A DNA stretch of 64,000 nt from Acinetobacter celticus. Its GTDB lineage: Bacteria; Pseudomonadota; Gammaproteobacteria; Pseudomonadales; Moraxellaceae. Both the position numbers and the translations under genes were made by a program. Shown in pieces: positions 48,929 through 57,302 of the stretch (its first letter is position 1; every line of letters begins with the position of its first letter). The stretch is taken from positions 62,001-126,000 of the forward strand of contig NZ_MBDL01000012.1 of the NCBI RefSeq assembly GCF_001707755.1, read 5' to 3'. The notes below the pieces were generated by a model. That model was not told where the DNA came from and ran no database searches. It saw only the letters and a list, made by a program, of their open reading frames with translations.

Positions 48929-49816
48929 GTGAAACCAAGATTAGAAAAACGCTTTCAAGAAAAAGTGAATGGTAAAACCGTATTAATTACAGGTGCTTCA
49001 AGTGGTATTGGCTTAACAGCAGCCCATCGTTTAGCCGATGCAGGTGCCCATGTATTACTGGTTGCTCGTACTAAAGACACTTTAGATGAAGTCAAAGCAG
49101 AAATTGAAGCAAAAGGCGGTACTGCATCCGTTTTTCCTTGCGACTTAAATGACATGGATTCGATTGACGAGGTCTCAAAGCAAATTTTAGCTTCTGTCGA
49201 TCATATTGATATTTTAATTAACAATGCAGGACGCTCAATCCGTCGTGCTGTACACGAATCGACTGACCGCTTTCATGACTTTGAACGCACCATGCAATTG
49301 AATTACTTTGGTGCAATTCGTTTAGTGATGAATATTTTGCCTCAAATGATGGTTCGTCGTGATGGTCATATCATCAATATTAGCTCAATTGGTGTCTTAG
49401 CCAATGCAACTCGCTTCTCTGCTTATGTGGCATCTAAAGCCGCGCTAGATGCCTTTAGCCGTTGCTTATCTGCTGAAGTGCATTCACATAAAATTGCCAT
49501 TACTTCGGTCTATATGCCACTGGTGCGCACCCCAATGATTGCACCAACCAAAATTTATAAATACGTTCCGACGCTTTCCCCTGAACAAGCCGCCGACTTA
49601 ATCGCTTATGCGATTGTGAAGCGTCCGAAAAAAGTAGCAACCAATTTAGGTCGTCTTGCATCGCTGACTTATTCTATTGCACCGGACATTAACAACAAAC
49701 TGATGTCAATTGGTTACAATCTATTCCCAAGTTCGTCTGCGTCTGTGGGCAAACAAGAAAAATTAAATATTGTGCAAAAAGCATATGCCCGCTTGTTCCC
49801 AGGCGAGCACTGGTAA
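48929..49816 (+). CDS. acr1: Fatty acyl-CoA reductase Acr1 (short-chain dehydrogenase family)
   Basis: Acr1 reduces long-chain acyl-CoA to the fatty aldehyde with NADPH, the first committed step of wax ester synthesis in Acinetobacter. The 295-aa protein has the SDR cofactor motif GASSGIG at residues 22-28, NNAGRSIRRAVHES, and the catalytic Tyr166/Lys170 in SAYVASKAAL. It ends PGEHW, as I remember for the A. baylyi protein, which is also 295 aa. The start is GTG with a weak ribosome site. The wax synthase partner is not in this window. Other SDR roles are possible but the long match to Acr1 makes them unlikely. Confidence 0.92.
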   Translation: MKPRLEKRFQEKVNGKTVLITGASSGIGLTAAHRLADAGAHVLLVARTKDTLDEVKAEIEAKGGTASVFPCDLNDMDSIDEVSKQILASVDHIDILINNAGRSIRRAVHESTDRFHDFERTMQLNYFGAIRLVMNILPQMMVRRDGHIINISSIGVLANATRFSAYVASKAALDAFSRCLSAEVHSHKIAITSVYMPLVRTPMIAPTKIYKYVPTLSPEQAADLIAYAIVKRPKKVATNLGRLASLTYSIAPDINNKLMSIGYNLFPSSSASVGKQEKLNIVQKAYARLFPGEHW

Positions 49817-49838
49817 GTTCAAAGTTGTTTTAGCCATT

Positions 49839-49868
49839 TAAAATAAGCCCAATCATGGGCTTATTTTC
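49839..49868. terminator. Terminator after acr1
   Basis: A 12-bp perfect stem (AAAATAAGCCCA / TGGGCTTATTTT) with loop ATCA starts 24 bases after the acr1 stop. The T-run is short (TTTT) but the stem is strong. Confidence 0.7.
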
Positions 49869-50004
49869 ATTTCAGTCCAAAATAAAAAACCCATCAAAAA
49901 TTGATTAAGATTTAGTTCCTTAATGTCAGTACGATGCCGTACACTATGTGTTGCGATTTTTGTCGCATTTTATCTATTTGAACAAAATTTTAGGTGTAAT
50001 CCAC

Positions 50005-50787
50005 ATGAACAACATGCAATGGCTCGATGAAGTAAAATTTAACGAACAAGGCTTAGTGCCTGCTATTGCACAGCATCATCAAACAGGTCGTGTGTTGATG
50101 GTGGCGTGGATGAACCGTGAAGCACTGGCTTTAACGGCAGAAAAAAATCAAGCGGTTTACTTTTCCCGTTCACGCCAAAAACTCTGGCACAAAGGTGAAG
50201 AGTCTGGCCATTTTCAGACCGTGCATGAAATTCGTCTAGACTGCGATGCCGATGTCATTGTGCTACAAATTGAACAGCATGGTGGCATTGCCTGCCATAC
50301 TGGTCGAGAGTCATGCTTTTACCGTAAACTCACCGCCAATGGTTGGGAAATTGTCGATGCACAGATAAAAGATCCGAACCAAATTTACGGCGCAAAAACG
50401 ACAAATCCACATACGCTGGCAATGAACGCGTCAACGGCACAATCAGAACAAGTCGAAGTATTAAACTATTTAGGTAAAATGATGGCAGAGCGTAAAGCAT
50501 CTGACCCTGAATCATCTTATGTGGCAAAGCTGTATCAAAAAGGTTTAAATAAAATCTTAGAAAAAATGGGTGAAGAAAGTATTGAAACCATTATTGCTGC
50601 TAAAGATTTTAAATCCGACAAATCAGAAGACAATAAAAATGATTTAATTTATGAAGTTGCCGATTTATGGTTCCACACGATTGTGATGTTGGGCTATTTC
50701 GACATTGAGCCACAAGTGGTTTTAAATGAGTTAGCACGTCGCCAAGGTCTTTCAGGCTTGGTTGAAAAAGCCAACCGTTCGCATTAA
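50005..50787 (+). CDS. hisIE: Bifunctional phosphoribosyl-AMP cyclohydrolase / phosphoribosyl-ATP pyrophosphatase
   Basis: The enzyme performs steps two and three of histidine synthesis. The 260-aa protein has an N-terminal HisI domain ([60 protein letters not shown], with metal-binding Cys and Asp residues). After a linker, a C-terminal HisE domain follows ([35 protein letters not shown]). I start at ATG 50005 with AGGTG upstream; the longer frame lacks support. The gene is followed after 20 bases by the helicase gene, so they may be co-transcribed, although the functions are unrelated. Confidence 0.95.
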   Translation: MNNMQWLDEVKFNEQGLVPAIAQHHQTGRVLMVAWMNREALALTAEKNQAVYFSRSRQKLWHKGEESGHFQTVHEIRLDCDADVIVLQIEQHGGIACHTGRESCFYRKLTANGWEIVDAQIKDPNQIYGAKTTNPHTLAMNASTAQSEQVEVLNYLGKMMAERKASDPESSYVAKLYQKGLNKILEKMGEESIETIIAAKDFKSDKSEDNKNDLIYEVADLWFHTIVMLGYFDIEPQVVLNELARRQGLSGLVEKANRSH

Positions 50788-50807
50788 TTGAATATTGGCA
50801 CCTTAAA

Positions 50808-52310
50808 TTGACTGAACAAACAAAACCGAGCGCCACCTATGAGCAAGCCATTGCCATCGACAACGCTCGTCTTGGTAAATCATTTAAAGTGATTGCCTAT
50901 GCAGGTACTGGTAAAACCACCACTTTGCAAATGATTAGCGAGGCGATGCCACAACGTCGTGGTATGTATTTGGCTTTTAATAAAGTCATTGCGTCAGAAG
51001 CACAAACTAAGTTTCATGGTAACGTCGACTGTCGTACATTTCACTCACTGGCTTATCGCAGCGTTCCACGTGGAGTCACCGATAAGCTTCGCCTACCCCG
51101 TTTAAGCCCAAGTTTTATTGCCAAAGAATACCGCTTAACCCCCATTACACTCCGACGAATGATGGGTGGACGCTATGAACAATATGTCTTAATGCCATCG
51201 CGTTTGGCCAGTTTAGTGGCCAATGCCGTCAGTCATTTTTGCTCCACCAACTCTCAGTACCCTGCACCGCGACATTTGCAAGCGCCTAGCTGGCTTCATC
51301 CCGATGATATTGATGCCTTACAAAAACATTTATATCCTTCGGTCGAGCGTCGATGGTTGGAATCAATTGACCCACACCATCAGGCAGGTATTGGCCACGA
51401 CATTTATCTCAAGTTATGGGCTTTGTCTGAACCCAACATCCCGACTGATTATGTGTTGTTTGATGAAGCACAAGATGCAGACCCACTCATGTTGGGTATT
51501 TTGCTCAAACAACGTAATACCCAAGTGATTTATGTCGGTGATGCACATCAACAAATTTATGCATGGCGCGGTGCAATCAACGCCATGCGACAATTGCCTT
51601 TACCAGAATCGCGTTTGACCACCTCGTTTCGTTTTGGCGAAGAAATTGCACTGAATGCCAATGCCATTTTAGGTGCCTTGCATGAAACCGTGCCCTTACT
51701 CGGCAATCCGCTAATGAATTCTAAAGTGGTCAATAAACCGCACATTAAACAACGTGATGCGATTTTATGTCGAACCAATGCACGAGCCATGGAATTACTA
51801 TTAGCTGGTTTGGTACAGGGTGAAAAAGTCAGCTTACAAGCAGATCATGCCAAATTAAATCGTTTTGTTGATGCAGCCGCCATGCTCAAACAAGGCAAAC
51901 GTGTGGTCGATGTACCCGAACTGGCGTGGTTTAATTCTTGGCATGATGTGCACGAATACTGCGAAACCAGCGACGGCAGTGATATTAAACCCTTGGTGAA
52001 ATTGGTCGATGACCATGGGACTGATCCACTCAAACGCGCTTTGGCAAAAATCACCCCAATTGGTCAAGCCGACTACATTATTTCAACCGCACATAAAGCC
52101 AAAGGTTTAGAATGGAATCGTGTGCATATTGAAGATGACTATCAATTTAGGCTGAATGAAAAAGACTATAAAATTAGTGACGAAGAGTTACGGTTACTTT
52201 ATGTGGCTTGTACACGTGCTAAAGTCAGCTTAAATATTCACCATATTTATGATTTGATGCAACAACTCAAGCGAGAAATGCCACAATCTTTGCGTAAGAC
52301 GATGGGCTAA
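50808..52310 (+). CDS. UvrD/FBH1-like superfamily 1 DNA helicase
   Basis: The 500-aa protein has all SF1A motifs: Q-region, motif I AYAGTGKTTT (Walker Lys36), Ia LAFNKV, Ib TFHSLAYR, II FDEAQDADP (Asp219-Glu220), III YVGDAHQQIYAWRGA, IV TTSFRFG, V STAHKAKGLEW (426-436) and VI LLYVACTRAK. It should unwind DNA 3' to 5'. It is shorter than UvrD (about 720 aa) because 1B/2B insertions are reduced, resembling FBH1 or GajB-type helicases. The start is TTG 50808 with no evident ribosome site, so the N-terminus is uncertain. It sits 20 bases after hisIE and 31 bases before an AAA_21-like ATPase gene. Confidence 0.85.
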   Translation: MTEQTKPSATYEQAIAIDNARLGKSFKVIAYAGTGKTTTLQMISEAMPQRRGMYLAFNKVIASEAQTKFHGNVDCRTFHSLAYRSVPRGVTDKLRLPRLSPSFIAKEYRLTPITLRRMMGGRYEQYVLMPSRLASLVANAVSHFCSTNSQYPAPRHLQAPSWLHPDDIDALQKHLYPSVERRWLESIDPHHQAGIGHDIYLKLWALSEPNIPTDYVLFDEAQDADPLMLGILLKQRNTQVIYVGDAHQQIYAWRGAINAMRQLPLPESRLTTSFRFGEEIALNANAILGALHETVPLLGNPLMNSKVVNKPHIKQRDAILCRTNARAMELLLAGLVQGEKVSLQADHAKLNRFVDAAAMLKQGKRVVDVPELAWFNSWHDVHEYCETSDGSDIKPLVKLVDDHGTDPLKRALAKITPIGQADYIISTAHKAKGLEWNRVHIEDDYQFRLNEKDYKISDEELRLLYVACTRAKVSLNIHHIYDLMQQLKREMPQSLRKTMG

Positions 52311-52341
52311 CTTATCTTTTTAAAGTCATTGAAGGTGCCAA

Positions 52342-53742
52342 ATGAAAATTGAATCCATCCAGCTGAAGCACACCTTACACTTCAATGACCTATTGGCCGA
52401 ATTTCACTATCATGATCAACCGATTACCTTAATATTGGGTGATCAAAGTACGGGCAAAACTAGCATTTTACGTTTTACCTATCAAGCCCTCACTTGGTTT
52501 GCCGCCCGCTATAAAGACTTACGCACAGCAGGATTGGTCATGCTTGATCAAGACATTATGCTGAACCGCCTTCAGTCGAAAATTGATATTCGCATTCGCT
52601 ATCCTGCAGAAATTCCAGCTCTCAGTATTAATCATGCAGAGGATGCAAATGAACGAAGTTGCACATGGCAATTATATAAGACTATAAACAGTCAGGGTTT
52701 CGGTATCAGCAAAGCCGAAACACAGCAACTTGAACACTTAGCAGCCTGCTATCAAAAAGCCTTGGTGGATGATCCATTATTGGGCTTGCCACTCATTGCT
52801 TACTATCCTGCTGAACGCTTTGTCAATGAAGTGAGTTTGTTGAATAAAAATAATCCCGCTATTTTTCAGGCTGCACATGCCTATGAAATATCAGCCATCC
52901 CATTCACTACTTTTCCACGCTTTTTTGAATGGTTGCGCGAAGTCTGCGATATTGAAAATGCACAAAGTGCGCAAATGGTTCAAGATATTTTAAATCAAAA
53001 TAAATTACCATTGGCTAGCAATGCCACGCCATCAGATTATATTGCCAGTAGAATTGCACAGGCTCATGCCGAAATTCGAGCGCCAGCATTACAATCGTTA
53101 CGACGCGCACTCGAAATTGTGTTACCCGAATTTAGCAATCTTTATTTGCAATACCACCCTAAGCTACAACTCATGGTGAGCTATCAAGGCAAAACCATGC
53201 AGTTTCAACAACTCTCAAATAGTATCCGTAATTTGGTCGCATTGATTGGTGATATTGTCCGACGCATGTGCCTGCTGAATCCGTCCAGTCTATACCCTTG
53301 TGAAGAAGGTGACGGCATTCTATTAATTGATGCCATTGATCATCAGCTCGATCAAAACATGGCACAAAGTATTTTGCCACGCTTACACCAAGCCTTCCCT
53401 CGCCTGCAAATTATTGCCACTGGTAACCGTCTTGAACTATTAGAACAGGCATCGGGCTTTCAATGTCTTAAACTGGAAAATAAACAATTATTACCAATAC
53501 CAACCGAGCAACGACAACAACGTTTTGAAGAAATTTATGCACAACTAAATTTGACCGAAAACACACCCTCTATCGAAAAAGAAGATGAACTCCCTTTATT
53601 ACAAGAGTCAACTTTAGAAAATGCCACCGCAGAATCGGTACTGCAACAAATCCAAGAACAGTTAAATACAGAACAACAACAGGAATTGATTCGTTTACTG
53701 GTCAATATCGACCCCAATATCAGTAAAAATACCTTGCTGTAA
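52342..53742 (+). CDS. AAA_21/SMC-like ATPase with degenerate catalytic site
   Basis: The 466-aa protein begins MKIESIQLKHTLHFNDL and has a Walker A GDQSTGKT (residues 33-40) like RecF/PtuA-type ATPases, and YYPAERFVNEV near residue 155. The ABC-type signature is LSNS (291-294) instead of LSxG. Walker B is LLIDAID with Ala331 where a catalytic Glu is normal, and the switch histidine is replaced (Thr360-Gly361-Asn362). So it may bind ATP but probably hydrolyses it poorly. The C-terminal 80 residues are acidic and Gln-rich. It is co-transcribed with the helicase gene. No TOPRIM nuclease is visible. Role unknown. Confidence 0.75.
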   Translation: MKIESIQLKHTLHFNDLLAEFHYHDQPITLILGDQSTGKTSILRFTYQALTWFAARYKDLRTAGLVMLDQDIMLNRLQSKIDIRIRYPAEIPALSINHAEDANERSCTWQLYKTINSQGFGISKAETQQLEHLAACYQKALVDDPLLGLPLIAYYPAERFVNEVSLLNKNNPAIFQAAHAYEISAIPFTTFPRFFEWLREVCDIENAQSAQMVQDILNQNKLPLASNATPSDYIASRIAQAHAEIRAPALQSLRRALEIVLPEFSNLYLQYHPKLQLMVSYQGKTMQFQQLSNSIRNLVALIGDIVRRMCLLNPSSLYPCEEGDGILLIDAIDHQLDQNMAQSILPRLHQAFPRLQIIATGNRLELLEQASGFQCLKLENKQLLPIPTEQRQQRFEEIYAQLNLTENTPSIEKEDELPLLQESTLENATAESVLQQIQEQLNTEQQQELIRLLVNIDPNISKNTLL

Positions 53743-54094
53743 TCGATTGATCAAAATTGTGCGCTAATATTAATTTTCAAGATCGCGTCATGAATCTCCG
53801 ATTGATCTTCGAGCGCTGTCACACTGCTCTAAGAAAACTTTCAGTCGGCGTATAATGTCCCGTGAATGTGCAAAAAAGATTGATGTTGCGTCTAGGCTGT
53901 AATATGATCGGTTTTATTTGCAAATTTCACAATAATATCGGAATTTGCAATCGCTTATCTGCTGCGCAATACAGCACGTTACTACTTTTTTAATGACCTT
54001 GGCTTTCAAGATTAAACATTTTGGATGGCTCATTGCGATCCTGTAATCCTTGAAAGATAAAGATTCACTTTAGGTACATCACCTAATCACGACA
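53743..54094. other. Intergenic region upstream of the Mrp operon, 352 bases
   Basis: No gene is visible. A TATAAT hexamer at 53852-53857 and a TAATAT one further right (about 53900) are candidate -10 boxes for the antiporter operon, without good -35 partners. No strong terminator follows the ATPase gene. The ATG of mrpA has no obvious ribosome site. Confidence 0.35.
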
Positions 54095-56932
54095 ATGGAT
54101 ACGAGTGTGCTACCGATTATTATATTGTTACCGCTAGTCCTAGGCACCACCCTTGTCTTGTGGCTAAAGCAATTCTCACGCGGAGTCATCGCCTTAGGGG
54201 CAATTGGCGTCAGCTTAAGTAGTCTCATTCTGCTTCTGACACAGGCCAAAGCGGTCTTTAATGGACACGTTATTTTGCAAAGCTGGTCATGGTTGCCACA
54301 ATTAGGGCTCAACCTAAGCTTTCGTCTTGACGCTCTTGGCCTGCTGTTTTCTTTGCTAATTACTGGTATCGGCACACTCATTTATATTTATGCTTATTAT
54401 TATCTCAGCCCAAAAAATTCGCTGAGCAAGCTGTATGTATTGTTGATGCTGTTTATGGCCGCCATGCTGGGCATTTCATTGTCCAACAACCTCATGTTAT
54501 TGCTGGTTTTTTGGGAACTCACCAGTATTTCATCCTTCCTTTTGGTCGGATACTGGAACAATTACGAGGCCGCGCAACGTGGCTCGCGTATGGCCTTAAC
54601 CATTACTGGTATGGGTGGACTATGTATGCTTGGTGGTTTCATTTTACTTGGGCAAATTACCGGTACCTATGAAATCAATCAAATTTTAGGAATGCGCGAA
54701 CAGATTCAAAATCACGCGCTATTTGTTCCTGTTTTACTGCTTATTTTAATGGGTGCTTTTACCAAAAGTGCGCAATTTCCCTTCCATTTTTGGCTTCCTA
54801 ATGCCATGGCAGCGCCAACGCCTGTCTCGGCATATTTACATTCGGCCACTATGGTCAAAGCAGGGATTTTCCTGCTGGCACGTCTCTTACCTATTTTTGC
54901 TGGCGCAGCTTTATATCATAACATTGTGACTTTTGTCGGCTTATTTACCTTATGTATGGCCGCCTTCTTTGCCATCTTTAAAGAAGATTTAAAAGGTTTA
55001 TTGGCTTATTCCACCATTAGCCATTTGGGTTTAATTGTCTGCTTATTGGGAATTGGCTCACCTCTTGCCGTCGCAGCAGCCATCTTCCACATTATTAACC
55101 ATGCCACGTTCAAAGCTGCATTATTCATGATTGCAGGAATTATTGATCATGAATCAGGGACTCGCGATTTACGTAAATTGAGTGGTTTATGGCAATTATT
55201 ACCTTTTACTGCCACTTTAACCATGATTACGGCGGCCTCTATGGCAGGTGTACCGCTGACCAATGGCTTTTTGTCTAAAGAAATGTTTTTTACAGAATTA
55301 GTCCGTGAAATGTCTGGCCCAGTATTAATCGGCTCTGCAATTACAGCGACATTGGCAGGTATTTTTGCTGTCACGTATTCTATTCGCTTAGTACATGGCG
55401 TGTTTTTTGATGGGCCAATTGGCAAGGATGTACCCAATAAAGAGGCTCATGAACCGACCTTTGGTATGCGTGCACCTGCAACTTTTTTGGCGATTCTCTG
55501 TATTTTAGTCGGTCTATTACCTGCATTATTGGTACAAACCATTGTTAACAGCACCACGCAAGCCAGTACACAAAACTTTGCTTTTGAAGGTGTACATTTG
55601 GCCATTTGGCATGGTTTTAACTTACCTTTAGTCATGAGTATGATTGCCTTACTGGGCGGGATCATTTTCTATTTCTCACTGGCCAAAGGTGGGAAAATTC
55701 GTCATATCGACCTAGATCCAGTGCTTGGTAAATTTCAGGGTAAAATTCTGTTTGAGCTGTTTCTCAAATATTTACTGCTTTACTCTTATAAGCTCAAACG
55801 CACCACCGAAAACGGCTCATTACAAAGCTATTTAATGTGGATTGTACTCTTCAGTATTGCCGTTGTTGCGATGCCTTTAATGTCACAAGGTATCACCACA
55901 GGAACACGTGAACTGACCCATGCACCAGCCATTGCCATTGTCTTATGGATGCTTCTATTCTCTGCCTGCTGGATGATGTTGTGGTTCCATCATGAACGAA
56001 TTAAAGCCGTGCTGATTAGTGGTGCTGTCGGCTTAGTCGTCACCATCGTTTTCATTTGTTTTTCTGCACCCGATTTAGCTCTGACTCAAATTACCGTCGA
56101 TGTGGTCACCACCGTACTACTGCTCATGAGTCTTTCATTACTGCCTCAGTTGACGCCTTATGAATCGAGTGTTTCACGGCGCTGGCGTGATGCTCTTATT
56201 GCAATTGCAGGCGGTGCTGGCATGGCTTGGATTGCATGGCTCATTATGACCCGCGATCACAATTCCATCTCATGGTTCTTTATGCAGCAATCCATTCCAT
56301 TGGGCGGTGGAACCAATGTGGTCAATGTCATTTTGGTTGACTTCCGTGGTTTCGATACCTTTGGAGAAATTACTGTCTTGGGCATTGCCGCTATTGGCAC
56401 CCTATGCTTAATGGATGGCATGCGTACACATGGCACCCGTATCACACAAGGCCTAACCTTCCGCTTTAACCCATCACCACTGATGTTCCGAATTACGGCC
56501 TCTTGGATTCTGCCTTTAGCCTTAGTGGTGAGTCTGTATATTTTCCTACGCGGTCACAATCTACCCGGTGGTGGATTTATTGCAGGTCTCATCACCGCTT
56601 TAGCACTGATTATCCAATACATTGCTTTAGGTCAGGACGATGCCGAGCGCTTACTGCGTGCAAAATCGGGGCGTTTATATGAAATCTGGATTGGTCTTGG
56701 CTTAGTCATTGCAGGAATTACAGGCTTTGGTGCATGGTTCTGGGGACGTCCATTCCTCACCAGCGCGCATTTTTATGTCTCGCCACCCATTATTGGTGAA
56801 ATGCATTTAGCCACCGCAGCAATGTTTGATGTCGGCGTTTATGCCACCGTTGTAGGTGCAACCATGTTGATGATTTCCGTTTTGGGCGACTCACGTCACT
56901 CAAGTATGTCTGGCCCAGTACCAAAAGGATAA
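54095..56932 (+). CDS. mrpA: Monovalent cation/H+ antiporter subunit A (fused A-B)
   Basis: MrpA is the large proton-channel subunit of the Mrp antiporter, related to NuoL of complex I. The 945-aa protein has some twenty membrane segments; the ND5-like core (LLVFWELTSISSFLLVGYWN, then SAQFPFHFWLPNAMAAPTPVSAYLHSATMVKAGI) occupies the first 500 residues. The last 150 residues match MrpB (SLYIFLRGHNLPGGGFIAGL), fused as in the PhaAB type. It exports Na+ or K+ in exchange for protons and supports alkaline and salt tolerance. It is the first gene of a six-gene operon, four bases before mrpC. Confidence 0.93.
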   Translation: MDTSVLPIIILLPLVLGTTLVLWLKQFSRGVIALGAIGVSLSSLILLLTQAKAVFNGHVILQSWSWLPQLGLNLSFRLDALGLLFSLLITGIGTLIYIYAYYYLSPKNSLSKLYVLLMLFMAAMLGISLSNNLMLLLVFWELTSISSFLLVGYWNNYEAAQRGSRMALTITGMGGLCMLGGFILLGQITGTYEINQILGMREQIQNHALFVPVLLLILMGAFTKSAQFPFHFWLPNAMAAPTPVSAYLHSATMVKAGIFLLARLLPIFAGAALYHNIVTFVGLFTLCMAAFFAIFKEDLKGLLAYSTISHLGLIVCLLGIGSPLAVAAAIFHIINHATFKAALFMIAGIIDHESGTRDLRKLSGLWQLLPFTATLTMITAASMAGVPLTNGFLSKEMFFTELVREMSGPVLIGSAITATLAGIFAVTYSIRLVHGVFFDGPIGKDVPNKEAHEPTFGMRAPATFLAILCILVGLLPALLVQTIVNSTTQASTQNFAFEGVHLAIWHGFNLPLVMSMIALLGGIIFYFSLAKGGKIRHIDLDPVLGKFQGKILFELFLKYLLLYSYKLKRTTENGSLQSYLMWIVLFSIAVVAMPLMSQGITTGTRELTHAPAIAIVLWMLLFSACWMMLWFHHERIKAVLISGAVGLVVTIVFICFSAPDLALTQITVDVVTTVLLLMSLSLLPQLTPYESSVSRRWRDALIAIAGGAGMAWIAWLIMTRDHNSISWFFMQQSIPLGGGTNVVNVILVDFRGFDTFGEITVLGIAAIGTLCLMDGMRTHGTRITQGLTFRFNPSPLMFRITASWILPLALVVSLYIFLRGHNLPGGGFIAGLITALALIIQYIALGQDDAERLLRAKSGRLYEIWIGLGLVIAGITGFGAWFWGRPFLTSAHFYVSPPIIGEMHLATAAMFDVGVYATVVGATMLMISVLGDSRHSSMSGPVPKG

Positions 56933-56936
56933 GCTT

Positions 56937-57302
56937 ATGATCAGTTTAGAACTATTATTGGCCTCTGCTATTGGGCTATTGACTGCGACAGGTATTTATT
57001 TAATTTTACGTGCGCGTACTTTTCCTGTGGTATTGGGTTTAGCCATGATTGGCTATGCCGTCAATTTGTTTCTCTTTGCCATGGGGCGCCTGCAAGTTAA
57101 TGCGCCTGCCGTGCTGACAGAAACAGCAAAAACCACCGACCCATTACCACAAGCCCTCGTCTTAACAGCTATTGTTATTGGCTTTGCCACCACCGCATTC
57201 ATTGTACAACTGGCATTACGCAGTCGCTTTGAGTCAGGAACTGACCACGTTGATTCAAAAGAAGAAATATCGCAATTTAACCCACGTGAGGATGAGCCAT
57301 AA
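56937..57302 (+). CDS. mrpC: Mrp antiporter subunit C
   Basis: The 121-aa protein is similar to NuoK, with three membrane helices (about 5-22, 28-47, 72-93) and a hydrophilic, acidic tail. The YLILRARTFPVVLGLAMIGYAVNLFLF segment is typical of MrpC/PhaC. It is preceded by AAGGA before the ATG and its end overlaps mrpD by one base, so it is made with the complex. Confidence 0.92.
   Translation: MISLELLLASAIGLLTATGIYLILRARTFPVVLGLAMIGYAVNLFLFAMGRLQVNAPAVLTETAKTTDPLPQALVLTAIVIGFATTAFIVQLALRSRFESGTDHVDSKEEISQFNPREDEP

Noticed and set aside
49948..50004. Longer hisIE start
   Set aside because: The extra residues are not HisI-like; ATG 50005 begins the family pattern.
50808..53742. Gabija defence system
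   Set aside because: The ATPase has no TOPRIM nuclease domain and gene order is reversed; the likeness is only of general type.
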